The notes: generated by a model from the letters alone, not told the origin. A DNA stretch of 64,000 nt from Deinococcus sp. YIM 134068 (GCF_036543075.1 NZ_JAZHPF010000014.1:1-64000); one strand, 5' to 3'. Positions 21,698-40,149 are shown, numbered from the stretch's first letter. Numbers and translations: made by a program.

Positions 21698-23011
21698 ATG
21701 ACCGACCCTGCCCCCGATCCGTCCCCCGAACAGAGTTTCTTCGCCACCATCCAGAAGAACGACGAGGCAGGCGTCCGCGAGTGGCTGGCCCACGACCCGG
21801 CGCTCCTGCGTGCCCTGAGTCCGCTCGGCGTCTCGCCCATCCTCTTCGCCACGTACTACGGGAAACACGACCTCGCCCGCGTGCTGATCGGGGCCATGCG
21901 GGAGGCGGGCCTGCCCCTGACCGTCTTCGAGGCCGCCGCGACGGGGGAACTGGCCGACCTGGGGGGGCAGTTGGACGCGCGGCCCAACCTCCTGAACGCC
22001 CACAGCCCCGACGGCTTCACGCCGCTCGGCCTCGCCGCCTTCTTCGCGCGGGAGGAGGTTGCCGCCGAACTGCTCACGCGCGGGGCGGACGTGAACCGGG
22101 CGAGCACGAACGCGATGGGTGCCCGCCCTCTCCACTCTGCCGTGGCGGGAGACCACACGGCCCTCGCCCTGCGGCTCCTGGAGGCGGGCGCGGACGTGAA
22201 CGCCACGCAGCACGGCGGCTTCACGCCCCTCCTCGGCGCGGCGCAGAACGGGAACGCGGTACTGGTGGAGGCGCTCCTCTCGGTGGGCGCGGACCCGGCG
22301 GCCCGCACGGAGGAGGGCCGGGACGCGGCGGCCCTCGCCCGCGAGGAGGGACATGCGGCGGTCCTGGAGATTCTGAGCGCGTCACCGAGCGACCCTGAAG
22401 GAAGCCGGAAGGCACCCCTCACCCCCACGCGGAACACTGGGGCCATGACGAACGACCGAGACGGACGCAAGGACGGCGGAATCGACGCCCCCGACGGGCC
22501 ACCCACCGGCGAGCCGATCAACGAGCTGACCAGACAGCCCGACCATCACACGGGCTACCAGACCCGCGACCCGAAAGACACCTCCCAGCCCTTCTACACG
22601 ACCACGCCCCCCGAGGACCGGGTGAGCAGCGCCGACGAGGGCAAGTACGAACCCGTGCAGGTCCCCGACCCCAAAGAAGTGACCGGGCAGTTCGACCACC
22701 TCGCCACCCGTGACCCGGCGGCGATGGAACACACACTCCAGGACGCCGAGTTTGCAGGAGCACAGACGGTCGGCCCCGGCCTCGATCCCGCCGTCCTCAA
22801 TGCCGTGGCCCCCGGCGAACTCGGCCTCACCGCCAACATCAGCGCCTCCCTGGAGCGCCAGCGCGAGGCCATTGACCCCAACCCCGGTTACACGCCCCCC
22901 AGCCAGAAGATTCAACCCGACCTCGGCTCCACCCCCGGCGACCTGCCGCGCGGCCTGCGCCCCGAGCTTCAGGAGGCGGTGCGGGGGGACGGGGACCCGA
23001 AGGACACGTAG
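21698..23011 (+). CDS. Ankyrin-repeat protein fused to a disordered C-terminal region
   Basis: 437 residues. Residues about 10-225 are ankyrin repeats ([52 protein letters not shown]). From Met250 (ATG at 22445) the sequence changes to a hydrophilic, Asp/Pro/Thr-rich, probably disordered region with no known domain. The junction ([15 protein letters not shown]) looks like former intergenic DNA, so this may be two genes joined by loss of a stop, or a second gene starting at 22445 inside an overlong frame. The ankyrin part probably binds another protein. It ends at a strong intrinsic terminator. Confidence 0.7.
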   Translation: MTDPAPDPSPEQSFFATIQKNDEAGVREWLAHDPALLRALSPLGVSPILFATYYGKHDLARVLIGAMREAGLPLTVFEAAATGELADLGGQLDARPNLLNAHSPDGFTPLGLAAFFAREEVAAELLTRGADVNRASTNAMGARPLHSAVAGDHTALALRLLEAGADVNATQHGGFTPLLGAAQNGNAVLVEALLSVGADPAARTEEGRDAAALAREEGHAAVLEILSASPSDPEGSRKAPLTPTRNTGAMTNDRDGRKDGGIDAPDGPPTGEPINELTRQPDHHTGYQTRDPKDTSQPFYTTTPPEDRVSSADEGKYEPVQVPDPKEVTGQFDHLATRDPAAMEHTLQDAEFAGAQTVGPGLDPAVLNAVAPGELGLTANISASLERQREAIDPNPGYTPPSQKIQPDLGSTPGDLPRGLRPELQEAVRGDGDPKDT

Positions 23012-23032
23012 CGGTCGCCAGTCGCCAGAAGA

Positions 23033-23061
23033 AACCCCCGCCACTCGGACGGGGGCTTTTT
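23033..23061 (+). terminator. Intrinsic terminator after the ankyrin gene
   Basis: CCCCCG (23035-23040) pairs with CGGGGG (23050-23055), followed by CTTTTT. Confidence 0.85.
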
Positions 23062-23090
23062 GCTGACCGCTGACGGCTGATAGCTGACGG
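23062..23090. repeat. TCAGC-word spacer repeat
   Basis: A run of GCTGAC-CGCTGAC-GGCTGAT-AGCTGAC words between the terminator and the aceF stop, the same family as at 2714, 45428, 48691 and 60416. Confidence 0.5.
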
Positions 23091-24938
<1,848 letters not shown>

Positions 24939-24956
24939 ATTGGACTCCTTCGGAGT

Positions 24957-25035
24957 GTCTAGGGTCTGACGGTCAAACCGTCTAACCGCGTTTTGCTGTT
25001 CGACCGTTCGACGGTTAGACAGTTTGACAGCCGCG
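24957..25035. repeat. Palindromic spacer between aceE and aceF
   Basis: GACGGTCAAACCGTCTAACCG-type words on the left are answered by CGACGGTTAGACAGTTTGAC on the right, giving a long imperfect hairpin in the aceE-aceF message. It may set the relative stability of the two coding segments. Confidence 0.55.
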
Positions 25036-25037
25036 CA

Positions 25038-27755
<2,718 letters not shown>

Positions 27756-27761
27756 GCGGTC

Positions 27762-27767
27762 AGTGTA
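27762..27767 (-). promoter_or_regulatory. Leaderless-type -10 box of aceE (TACACT)
   Basis: Ends 6 bases before the aceE ATG. Confidence 0.6.
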
Positions 27768-27810
27768 AGCCCGCGCATTCACCGCTTCCAACAAGGCAAA
27801 GGCCAATCAT

Positions 27811-27829
27811 TCACCAGCCGGGGAGGTGA
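27811..27829. promoter_or_regulatory. Possible LysR-type operator
   Basis: TCACC-N9-GGTGA is a small perfect dyad centred between the divergent aceE and lysR genes, the usual place for a LysR regulator to bind its own control region. The match to the T-N11-A consensus is loose, so this is a guess from position and symmetry. Confidence 0.3.
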
Positions 27830-27875
27830 GTGTGACAAGCTGGAGTGGAGGAGCCTTGTTCCTCGCCTTACCTCT

Positions 27876-28766
27876 ATGGAACTCCGCCACCTGCGCCATT
27901 TCGTCGCCCTCGCCGAGGAGGAACACTTCGGGCGGGCCGCCGAGCGCGTGTTCGTGGTGCAGCAGGCCCTGAGCAACTCCATCCGCAACCTGGAGGACGA
28001 GGTGGGCGTGCCCCTCGTGCTGCGAACAACTCGGCGCGTGCAACTGACCCCGGCGGGGCGCGAGTTCCTGATCGGGGCGCGGGAGACGCTGGCGCAGGCG
28101 GGGCAGACGGTCGAGCGGGCGCGGCGGGCGGCGCGGGGCGAGGTCGGGCGACTGACGGTGGGGTTCGTGGGCGGGCTGGCATTCGGCGGCCTGCCGGAGA
28201 TCGTGCGGGCTTTCCGGGAGGCTTTCCCCAACGTCTCGGTGGACCTGCGCGAACTCACCGCGCAAGAGCAGGAGGCGGCGTTGCGCGGCGGCCAGATCGA
28301 GGTCGGCCTGATGCTGCTGCCCGTGCGCGATCCCGGCCTCGACTCGCGCCCGCTGTGGCGTCAGCCCCTCGTCGCCGCGCTGCCCGCCGGGCATCCGCTG
28401 GCCCGCAAACGGCGACTGAGGATCGGGGACCTCGCCGGGGAACGCTTCGTCTTTTTCCCCCGCCACCTGCGCGCCACCTATTTCGATCAGGTCATGCGCT
28501 GGTGCGCCGCCTCCGGCTTCACGCCCAACGTCGTGCAGGAGGCCATCGAGATTCCCACCCTCCTCTCGCTCGTCGCGGCGGGCCTCGGCGTCTTCCTGCC
28601 CATCGAGTTCTTCAGCCGCCTCGCCCTGCCGGGGGTGGTCTACCGTCCGCTGGAGGACGCCCCCGTGGTGGAGATCGTCGCCGTGTGGCGGCGCGAGGAG
28701 GGCCAGGACCCGACGCTGAGGGCCTTCCTGACCGTGGCGCGGGAGGCGCTGGAGAAGGGGGAGTGA
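27876..28766 (+). CDS. LysR family transcriptional regulator
   Basis: 296 residues: an N-terminal winged helix-turn-helix ([38 protein letters not shown]) and a C-terminal effector-binding domain from about residue 90. The N terminus resembles regulators of aromatic-acid or amino-acid metabolism (BenM/CynR-like branch), but the effector cannot be read. It is transcribed away from aceE across a 120-base gap, which suggests it may control aceE-aceF and itself. The start is the first Met of the HTH; the open frame further upstream is a shadow of aceE. Confidence 0.9.
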   Translation: MELRHLRHFVALAEEEHFGRAAERVFVVQQALSNSIRNLEDEVGVPLVLRTTRRVQLTPAGREFLIGARETLAQAGQTVERARRAARGEVGRLTVGFVGGLAFGGLPEIVRAFREAFPNVSVDLRELTAQEQEAALRGGQIEVGLMLLPVRDPGLDSRPLWRQPLVAALPAGHPLARKRRLRIGDLAGERFVFFPRHLRATYFDQVMRWCAASGFTPNVVQEAIEIPTLLSLVAAGLGVFLPIEFFSRLALPGVVYRPLEDAPVVEIVAVWRREEGQDPTLRAFLTVAREALEKGE

Positions 28767-29191
28767 GGCGGGATTGAGCGTTGAGGGGCGCGGCTCGGTC
28801 GCTTCGTTCACCCCCTCCCGACCTCCCCCCTCAAGGGGGAGGGGCTAAAAAGCTCATGCTTCTGCTCTCCAAAAACCGTCACTCTCGACGCCCGATTCTT
28901 ACCCGTGGGCGGACGGTCCACTCCCACCACCACGTCGGCTCGCGCAGCTTCCTGGGTGGGCCTTCCAGATAGAGCGCAACAAGATCAGACCTTGCCACGC
29001 CAAGAATCCGACCACGGGCGCGGCCAACAGGCCCTTTGCCCAGCGCAGCGCCACTCCCCCTGCCCCCTCTGGGGGTAGGGGGCTGGGGGGTGGGGGCAAA
29101 CGGAGCAAGATGCCTCGCCCCTCCTTCACCCAGCCAACATCCCTCCCCTCAGCCCTTCCCACCCACTACGTTCAGGGCGTAAACTGGAGGG
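28767..29191. other. 425-bp spacer with G/C-run repeats and a possible broken membrane gene
   Basis: Contains two purine/pyrimidine-run repeats (about 28803-28850, hairpin CCCCCCTCAAGGGGGAGG type, and about 29060-29100). On the minus strand at 28879-29054 a GTG-initiated frame gives one hydrophobic helix ([19 protein letters not shown]), and a neighbouring frame then gives a plausible tail ending [17 protein letters not shown]. This may be a small membrane gene with a frameshift. The uvrB promoter lies at the right end. Confidence 0.4.
29180..29185 (+). promoter_or_regulatory. -10 box of uvrB (TAAACT)
   Basis: Ends 6 bases before the uvrB ATG; the intervening GGAGGG would lie upstream of the transcript start if it is leaderless. 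The usual LexA box was not seen. Confidence 0.5.
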
Positions 29192-31207
<2,016 letters not shown>

Positions 31208-31222
31208 GAACAACCCGGAGGG

Positions 31223-31252
31223 AGGGCCGCTTCACACGAGGCGGCCTCTTTC
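31223..31252 (+). terminator. Intrinsic terminator after uvrB
   Basis: GGCCGC (31225-31230) pairs with GCGGCC (31241-31246) around a 10-base loop, followed by TCTTTCCTT. Confidence 0.75.
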
Positions 31253-31333
31253 CTTGGTCGCGTTGGTGGGTCGTCCTACATCCAACCGTCCGGCTTTTCC
31301 TTAAGCTTCAGACAGTCACTCAAAGGAGAGCGT

Positions 31334-32278
31334 ATGAGCAACGACTACCGGCAGGACCTGTTCCGCTATGTGGCCGAGGAGTTCGCCGAGGATTACCGCG
31401 AGGGAGAGCTGCCCCGCCGCGAGTTCCTGCGCCGGAGCGTGCTGCTGGGCGGCTCGGTCCTCGGCGCGCGGGCGCTGCTCGCGTCCCTGGGCGTGATGGG
31501 CATCAGCGCCGCCGAACTGGCCGAGGCGCAGACAGCCCCACCCCAGAACGAACCCGCCACCAGCAGCTATCAGGTGGCACCCGACGATCCCAGCATCGAG
31601 GCCGCGCCCGTGGCCTACGAGGCGTTGGGGCGGACCAACTTCGCCTACCTCGCCCGTCCCCGTGGCGTGGCGAGTGCGCCCATCGTCATGGTCATCCACG
31701 AGAACCGGGGCCTCCAGCCGCACATTCAGGACGTGGCCCGGCGGGTCGCCAAGGCGGGCTTCATCGCGCTCGCGCCCGATTTCGTCTCGTCGGAGGGGGG
31801 GACGGCGCGGTTCACCGATACCGCCCAGATTTCCGCCTTCATCGCTCGCACGCCCGCCGAGACGCACGCCGCGCACGGGCTGGAGGCCGTGAAGTTCCTC
31901 AAGGCGCAGCCCGGCGCGCAGGTCGAACGCTTCGGGATGCTGGGCTTCTGCTGGGGTGGGGGCATGACGTGGCGCATGTCCACGCTGCTGCCGGACCTCA
32001 AGGCCGCCATCCCCTACTACGGGCCGTCCCCCTCCTTCGAGGACATTCCCAAGATCAGGGCCGCCGTGCTGGGCATCTACGGGGGGCGCGACGCCCGCAT
32101 CACCTCCAACGCCCCGGCGACGAGGGAGGCACTCGCGGCGGCGAACGTGCGGCACGAGTTCCTGATCTATCCGGGGGCCAACCACGCCTTCCACAACGAC
32201 ACCGGGCAGAATTACAAGCGCGACGCGGCGGAGAACGCCTGGGCGACGACGCTGGTGTGGCTGCGGGGGAACTTGTAG
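31334..32278 (+). CDS. Tat-exported dienelactone hydrolase family protein
   Basis: 314 residues. The N terminus has a twin-arginine signal (RREFLRRS followed by a hydrophobic stretch to about residue 60), so it should be exported folded. The rest is an alpha/beta hydrolase of the dienelactone hydrolase family with nucleophile Cys in GFCWGGG, Asp in GGRDAR and His in NHAFHND. Many Deinococcus relatives are annotated as carboxymethylenebutenolidase, but an exported copy need not act on chloroaromatics. The start has an AAAGGAGAG ribosome site. Confidence 0.88.
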   Translation: MSNDYRQDLFRYVAEEFAEDYREGELPRREFLRRSVLLGGSVLGARALLASLGVMGISAAELAEAQTAPPQNEPATSSYQVAPDDPSIEAAPVAYEALGRTNFAYLARPRGVASAPIVMVIHENRGLQPHIQDVARRVAKAGFIALAPDFVSSEGGTARFTDTAQISAFIARTPAETHAAHGLEAVKFLKAQPGAQVERFGMLGFCWGGGMTWRMSTLLPDLKAAIPYYGPSPSFEDIPKIRAAVLGIYGGRDARITSNAPATREALAAANVRHEFLIYPGANHAFHNDTGQNYKRDAAENAWATTLVWLRGNL

Positions 32279-32372
32279 GGGGTCGCCAGTCGCTAGAGAG
32301 TGCATAGGGCGGCGGGGGGAGGTTGCCACGGGTACCATCGGGCATGAACCCTCGCCTGCGCGGCCCCTGAGC

Positions 32373-32912
32373 GTGGTGGACTATCTGCGGACGGAGCGTG
32401 AAAGCTCCTTCCGGCGGGAGTATGTGGGCGGCTTCTGGTACGGGCCTCACGGCGAGGCGGCGGACGAGGACGGCGCGAGCGCGGGGCACGGCCTCATCAA
32501 GACCAACCTGTTGGGCACGCTGTATCCGACATGCCGGGGCCTGGGCTTCCGCCTCTTCTCCTCCCAGTTCAAGCTTCATATCGCCGAAAAGGCTGCGTTC
32601 TACTCCCCCGACGTGATGGGCTGCCTGGACGCACCCGAGGACGACTCTTACGCCACCTCGCCCTGCCTCCTTGCCGAGATCGTCTCGGAACGGTCGGAAT
32701 GGACCGATAGACACGCCAAATATCACGCCTATACGTCCATCCCCAGTCTCCAGACCTACCTGATCGTCGAGCAGGACGAGCGGCGTGTCTATGCCTACGA
32801 GCGCGAGGGCGGCGAGTGGGAGCTTCAGGAACTCGCCGGGCGGGGCAGCGTCCACATCTCATGTCTGGGACGGACGCTCTCACTGGACGATATCTACGCC
32901 TGGGTCCTCTGA
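32373..32912 (+). CDS. Uma2 family (DUF820) PD-(D/E)XK-like nuclease
   Basis: 179 residues with the Uma2 core: YSPDVMG, LLAEIVSERSEWTDRHAKYHAY and TYLIVEQDERRVYAYER, matching the D...E-x-V/S...K nuclease-like fold. The family is expanded in Deinococcus and cyanobacteria; its role is unproven. The only start in frame is GTG at 32373, but homology continues upstream through 'ARPLS' to a spot beside an out-of-frame ATG at 32344, so a single-base shift near the start may have truncated the N terminus. Confidence 0.78.
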   Translation: MVDYLRTERESSFRREYVGGFWYGPHGEAADEDGASAGHGLIKTNLLGTLYPTCRGLGFRLFSSQFKLHIAEKAAFYSPDVMGCLDAPEDDSYATSPCLLAEIVSERSEWTDRHAKYHAYTSIPSLQTYLIVEQDERRVYAYEREGGEWELQELAGRGSVHISCLGRTLSLDDIYAWVL

Positions 32913-32950
32913 TCCCACCGTCCGATCCCACGGCTGGCCCACCCGCACGG

Positions 32951-32956
32951 TAGGCT
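32951..32956 (+). promoter_or_regulatory. Leaderless-type -10 box (TAGGCT)
   Basis: Ends 7 bases before the ATG at 32964 of the dsRNA-binding protein gene. Confidence 0.6.
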
Positions 32957-32963
32957 GGCGGGC

Positions 32964-33380
32964 ATGACGGCCATGAATCCTAAGGGGGACCTGATCGCAC
33001 GGCTGACGGCGCTGGGTCTGGGCACGCCGACCTTCGACGCGACGGCGGAGGGACCGCCCCACGAGCGCACCTTCCACGTCACCGTCTCGGCGGCGGGGCG
33101 CACGCTCGGCGAGGGCGAGGGCCGCTCCAAGCGCGACGCGGAGAGGGCGGCGGCGGAGGCGGCCCTGGCAACGCTGGACAGCGGGCCGAACGCCGCAGAG
33201 AGGGGGGAGCCGGAGGCGAGCGGCAGATGGCCGATCTACTCGCATGTTCTGGCCGAGGCGCTGGAGGTGGCCCTCGACCTCGCGGACGACGATGCGGAAC
33301 TGGACGACGTGCGCCGGGACGCCGCGCGGCTGTACCGGGGGCTGCTCGCCGACCTCGGGCACGGGCCGGAGGGGGGGTGA
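32964..33380 (+). CDS. Stand-alone double-stranded RNA-binding domain protein
   Basis: 138 residues. Residues about 5-70 form a ds[17 protein letters not shown] (helix 1), the beta sheet with [18 protein letters not shown] and the helix-2 signature [14 protein letters not shown], which normally grips the dsRNA groove through its K/R residues. The C-terminal half (residues 85-135) is an acidic helical domain without a known name. No nuclease domain is attached, unlike RNase III. Leaderless start. It is the first gene of a pair with the HAD phosphatase, whose TTG start lies 4 bases after its stop. Confidence 0.75.
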   Translation: MTAMNPKGDLIARLTALGLGTPTFDATAEGPPHERTFHVTVSAAGRTLGEGEGRSKRDAERAAAEAALATLDSGPNAAERGEPEASGRWPIYSHVLAEALEVALDLADDDAELDDVRRDAARLYRGLLADLGHGPEGG

Positions 33381-33384
33381 ACCT

Positions 33385-34056
<672 letters not shown>

Positions 34057-34198
34057 GCCGCCAGCAGCCAGCTTCCAGCGACCGGCAGAACACGGCCTTT
34101 CTGCTCCTCCCCCCTTACGGGAGAGGCTGGGAGAGGGGTGGCAAGCACAGCCTGCCCTTCTCGTCGCCGTCCATCTGCCCACCCGGAACCAGCCCGAC
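34057..34198. repeat. Spacer with word repeat and partial small repeat
   Basis: Starts with GCCAGCAGCCAGCTTCCAGC words and continues with a CCCCCCTTACGGGAGAGG hairpin and a GAGAGGGGTGGCAAGCA segment that resembles the interior of repeat element A (12879-13045) without its terminal repeats. Confidence 0.4.
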
Positions 34199-34543
34199 AT
34201 GAAAGGAGCCGATGCCGAGGACCGCGCCGCCGCCCACCTCGCCTTGCTAGGGCGGGAGGTCGTGGCGCGCAACTACCGCATTCCGGGCGGGGAGATCGAC
34301 CTCATCACCCGCGAGGGCGAGACGCTCGTCTTCACCGAGGTCCGGCAGAGGAAAAACGCCCGACATGGCAGCGCCGCCGAGAGCGTGACTGCGCGCAAGC
34401 TCGCGCTGATGCACCGCGCCGCCCTCACGTACCTGACGCGCGAGCATGGCCGCGACGACCTCCCCTGCCGCCTGGAGGTGCTGACCATCGACGGACCGGC
34501 GGCGACGGGAACGGTCACGCTTATTCCGTTGGACGGGGCGTAG
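34199..34543 (+). CDS. yraN: UPF0102 / YraN family endonuclease-like protein
   Basis: 114 residues with the family core [32 protein letters not shown] and the catalytic-like TEVRQRKN, a variant of the usual EVK-R motif of this PD-(D/E)XK-like fold. The biological role is not established; relatives are near-universal in bacteria. The start has AAAGGAG only after the ATG and no clear upstream ribosome site. It converges with the alcohol dehydrogenase gene. Confidence 0.85.
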   Translation: MKGADAEDRAAAHLALLGREVVARNYRIPGGEIDLITREGETLVFTEVRQRKNARHGSAAESVTARKLALMHRAALTYLTREHGRDDLPCRLEVLTIDGPAATGTVTLIPLDGA

Positions 34544-34549
34544 CCCGCG

Positions 34550-35827
34550 TTACCAATTCCTCAGCGACTCAAGGAATATCCGCGCCAGATCGTCGGCACT
34601 CGGCATCTTCGGCGCGACGGCGAGGAGGCGTTGTTGCTTCATGGCACCGTCCACGAGAGCGGGAATATCGGCCTCGTCGTAGCCGAGTTCGCGGATACCG
34701 CTGGGAGCGCCCACGTCGCGCATGAGAGCGGTCAGGGCACGGGGCAACGCCTCGCGGTCGTCGGGGTCGTACTCCTCGCCCGTCAGGAAACTCGCGGCCT
34801 GAAGGTGCCTTGCCGGGGCCGCGTCGAAGGTGAAGCGGAAGGCGGCGGGGGCGGTCACGATCACGGAGAAGCCGTGGGGCACGAAGACCTTTTCGCCGGG
34901 GTAGCCCGGATGGCGGTAGACGTGCCGCCGCCCGGCGAGCGGGTACGCGCAGGCGTGCGGAATGTGGACGCCTGCCGAACCGAACCCCACGCCCGCCATC
35001 GTCGCGCCGAGCATCATGAAGCCGCGCGCCTCCACATCGTCGCCGCCCTCGACGGCCCGGCGCAGGTACTCGCCGCCGTAGCGGATGGCCTGCGCCGACC
35101 ACAGGTCCGCCACCGGGTTGCTGCCCTGATAGGGCGGGCGCTCGTCCGCGCTGGCGGGGCGGGGGCGGCTGGTATACGGGCGGCTCAGGAAGCTCTCGGC
35201 AGCGTGACACACCACGTCCAGTCCGGCGGCGGCGACCACGGCCCCCGGTGCTGTGCGGGTGAGTTCGGGGTCCACGAGGGCCTGCGTGGGCCGGAGCGCC
35301 CGGTGGCTGATGCCCGTCTTGATGCCGAGGTGCGGAAGGTCGAGAATCGCCACGGTCGTCGCCTCCGACCCCGAGCCGGAGGTCGTCGGGATGGCGAGGA
35401 GGGGACGCAGGGGTCCGGGCGGTTTGCGTCCCCCGCCGACGGGTGGATTTACGTAATCCATGATCTCGCCGCCGTGCGTGGCGAGGAGGTTCGCCACCTT
35501 CGCCGTGTCGATGGCACTCCCCCCGCCGAGGGCCACGAAGCCGTCCGCGTTCGCCTCCCGCGCGGCCCGCACGGCGCGGTTCAGGGCGTCCAGCCCCGGC
35601 TCCGTCTCCACGTCGTCCCACTCCATGAGATCGGCCCCGGAGGCGCGCAGGCTCTCCAGCACGGGGTCCGCCACGCCACACGACCGCACGTGAGGGTCCA
35701 CGACCACGAAGGCGCGGCGCACCCCCAGCCGGGCGAGTTCCCACCCCGCCTCCCGCGCGGCCCCCGGCCCAAATTTCACGGGCGTGGCCTCGATGGTGAA
35801 GATCGTCTCGTGGTCGGCCAGTGTCAT
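34550..35827 (-). CDS. Iron-containing alcohol dehydrogenase, HOT/ADHFE1-like
   Basis: 425 residues of the group III metal-dependent alcohol dehydrogenase family: GGGSAIDTAK cofactor loop, IPTTSGSGSEAT, and the metal-binding histidine blocks LDVVCHAAES, HIPHACAYPLAG and FVPHGFSV. The insertion RPPYQGSNPVADLWSAQAIR is, in my experience, typical of hydroxyacid-oxoacid transhydrogenases, so it may interconvert a 2- or 4-hydroxyacid with 2-oxoglutarate; substrate assignment is tentative. The ATG at 35827 follows a GGGGGGAA ribosome site. Confidence 0.87.
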   Translation of the reverse strand: MTLADHETIFTIEATPVKFGPGAAREAGWELARLGVRRAFVVVDPHVRSCGVADPVLESLRASGADLMEWDDVETEPGLDALNRAVRAAREANADGFVALGGGSAIDTAKVANLLATHGGEIMDYVNPPVGGGRKPPGPLRPLLAIPTTSGSGSEATTVAILDLPHLGIKTGISHRALRPTQALVDPELTRTAPGAVVAAAGLDVVCHAAESFLSRPYTSRPRPASADERPPYQGSNPVADLWSAQAIRYGGEYLRRAVEGGDDVEARGFMMLGATMAGVGFGSAGVHIPHACAYPLAGRRHVYRHPGYPGEKVFVPHGFSVIVTAPAAFRFTFDAAPARHLQAASFLTGEEYDPDDREALPRALTALMRDVGAPSGIRELGYDEADIPALVDGAMKQQRLLAVAPKMPSADDLARIFLESLRNW

Positions 35828-35930
35828 GCGTTCCCCCCCAAGCTGATTGCCCTGTCCGGGGAGGCTAGCACCGGGCGGGGGACGGCTCAACTGGGAGCGA
35901 GGGTCTAGCGGGCGGTTGGGGCACTTCACC

Positions 35931-36042
35931 GCGTGCGACCCCTCCGCCCCTTCGGGGCACCTCCCCTTGAAGGAAGGCCAACGGCCAACAAAGGCTCCCT
36001 TTAAGGGGAGCTGTCAACGAAGCTGACTGAGGGGTCGCACGC
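35931..36042 (+). repeat. 112-bp dispersed element with perfect 14-bp terminal inverted repeats
   Basis: GCGTGCGACCCCTC (35931-35944) is answered exactly by GAGGGGTCGCACGC (36029-36042). Inside lie a CCGCCCC-TTCGGGGC hairpin, CTCCCCTTGAAGG and CTCCCTTTAAGGGGAG. The left half matches the reverse complement of 5277-5345. Noncoding, MITE-like. Confidence 0.75.
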
Positions 36043-36091
36043 AGCGTCACTGAGTCAGCACCCATCCACAACCGTCACACCTGCCCCAAGA

Positions 36092-38542
<2,451 letters not shown>

Positions 38543-38549
38543 AGCCCTC

Positions 38550-38555
38550 ACTCTA
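38550..38555 (-). promoter_or_regulatory. Leaderless-type -10 box of the PBP gene (TAGAGT)
   Basis: Ends 7 bases before the ATG at 38542, which decides that start over the GTG at 38551. Confidence 0.55.
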
Positions 38556-38717
38556 CCGGCCTTTCATGTGACCGCTCAGGGCCAGGGTCACGGTGCGGGG
38601 GGAGGTCGGCGGGGGCAGTGAGGGGCATCTCACCGCCCAGGGTAGGGGGCTGGGGAGGGCGCGTCATCCACCGGAAGGGTGAGGGATGGGGGTTGGACGG
38701 GGGTTAATGCAGAGTAG

Positions 38718-39257
38718 TCAGAGGTCATACCGAGCGGCTATGGCATGGAGGGCGTCAAGAGTCGGCGTCAGGCGTCCGGCCTCAATCTCACCCAACCAAC
38801 GCGCCTCCGGGCCGGGTCCCAACCTGAATAGCTTCAGGAGCGACTCGAACGCCACCCGGCGAACGTCCTCGTCGGAATCATCCGTCAACGCTCGAACGAG
38901 GGCGTCATCCCAGGCGTCAGCCTGCACACCGAGGACAGCGGCGGCGGTGAGACGGACATGCTCGTTCACATCCGAAAGCAGCAAGGAACGGACGTGTTCG
39001 AGAAGCTCGGCATCTCCTGACAAGTCGTAGTGAAAACCGACGAGTTGTAAAGTCTCACCCCGAACGAATCCGTCGTGGTGGCACAGCGCACGCCGCAGCA
39101 GGAGCAGGAGATCGGCGTCCTGCCACTCAGCGAGTTGGTGTACGTCTGTCCAGAGCGCACCCCACTCCTGTAACCACTTCTCGAAGAGGTCGTCCGAGAT
39201 CGGCCCCTCTACCCAGTGAGCGAAGCGGGCGAGTATTTGCAAACGGTCCGCGAGCAT
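38718..39257 (-). CDS. HEAT-like repeat protein, unknown function
   Basis: 179 residues, all helical in appearance. Pairs of helices such as LLLLLRRALCHHDGFVRGE, LLSDVNEHVRLTAAAVLG and ALTDDSDEDVRRVAFESLL form HEAT/adaptin-type repeats used for protein binding; the set resembles proteins placed beside contact-dependent or toxin loci, but no such gene is adjacent. Base composition is more AT-rich than the neighbours, suggesting transfer. It starts 6 bases after the DUF72 stop with AAAAGGAC just before the ATG. Confidence 0.68.
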   Translation of the reverse strand: MLADRLQILARFAHWVEGPISDDLFEKWLQEWGALWTDVHQLAEWQDADLLLLLRRALCHHDGFVRGETLQLVGFHYDLSGDAELLEHVRSLLLSDVNEHVRLTAAAVLGVQADAWDDALVRALTDDSDEDVRRVAFESLLKLFRLGPGPEARWLGEIEAGRLTPTLDALHAIAARYDL

Positions 39258-39263
39258 GTCCTT

Positions 39264-40091
39264 TTAAATCAACCGCCCGTCATCCGCCGGATCAGGCGTC
39301 TTCACCGGAACGCCCCGCGCATTCAACGCCTCACGCAGCATGGGAATGTTCTTCAGCGCATGACCCTTCGTCGTGTTCTGGAAAAACACATACAGCTCGC
39401 TCAAATCATCCACCACCAGAGCGATCTTCTCCGCCCACTCGTCCATCTCGGCGCGGTTATAGAGATAGTCGTGGCGCTCGGCGGCGCTGCTGCCCTCCCA
39501 CCAACTGCCCTTGTTGCGCCCGTGCAGCCGCAGGTAGCCCACGTCGGTCGTGACGTGGACCTGCGGTTCGGGCATTCCGCCCACCACCGGGTAATCGGGG
39601 CTGACCCAGATCAGGCCGTACTCGGCCATGCCCTCGCGGACCTCCGGCTTGTCCCAACTGGCGTGCCGGAGTTCGACGGCGAGTTCGTGCCCGGTGAAGC
39701 GTTCGGCGAGGCCGAGGAGGTACTTGCGGTTGTCCGCCGTCCGGTGGAAGGAGTACGGGAACTGGGCGAGGTACGGCCCCTTCAACCCGGCCTCACGCAG
39801 CGGCTCGGGACTCTGGAGCATCCGGTCGAAGTCGGCGTCGGTGGGGGCGCAGTCGTGGGTAAAGACCTTGTTGAGCTTGACGGTGAAGCGCGTGCGACCG
39901 GCGCTCTTGCGCGCCATGCCCTCGAACGCTTTCAGGCCGGGGATGGCGTAGAAGGACGAGTTCAGCTCCACGGCGTCGAAGTGCCGGGCGTAGGTCTCCA
40001 GGAAGGCGTCCTTCTTCACGCCCTCGTAGATGAGTCCGGGGGCCGCCCACTCCTCGTTGCTGTAGCCGCCACAGCCGATCCATACGCGCAT
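39264..40091 (-). CDS. DUF72 domain protein (YecE-like)
   Basis: 275 residues with the TIM-barrel-like DUF72 signatures: WIGCGGYSNEEWA, HFDAVELNSSFYAIPG, FTVKLNKVFTH and the GYLRLHGRN...W block followed by FFQNTTKGHALKN. The family is widespread and its activity is not known to me. A TAGGCT box 6 bases before the ATG gives a leaderless start, and the HEAT-like gene follows in the same transcript. Confidence 0.88.
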   Translation of the reverse strand: MRVWIGCGGYSNEEWAAPGLIYEGVKKDAFLETYARHFDAVELNSSFYAIPGLKAFEGMARKSAGRTRFTVKLNKVFTHDCAPTDADFDRMLQSPEPLREAGLKGPYLAQFPYSFHRTADNRKYLLGLAERFTGHELAVELRHASWDKPEVREGMAEYGLIWVSPDYPVVGGMPEPQVHVTTDVGYLRLHGRNKGSWWEGSSAAERHDYLYNRAEMDEWAEKIALVVDDLSELYVFFQNTTKGHALKNIPMLREALNARGVPVKTPDPADDGRLI

Positions 40092-40097
40092 GGGGTC

Positions 40098-40103
40098 AGC
40101 CTA
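40098..40103 (-). promoter_or_regulatory. Leaderless-type -10 box (TAGGCT)
   Basis: Ends 6 bases before the DUF72 ATG at 40091. Confidence 0.5.
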
Positions 40104-40149
40104 ATGCGGCGGGCGGAGGACGGCACCGGGAATGAACGCGAGGTCAAGC

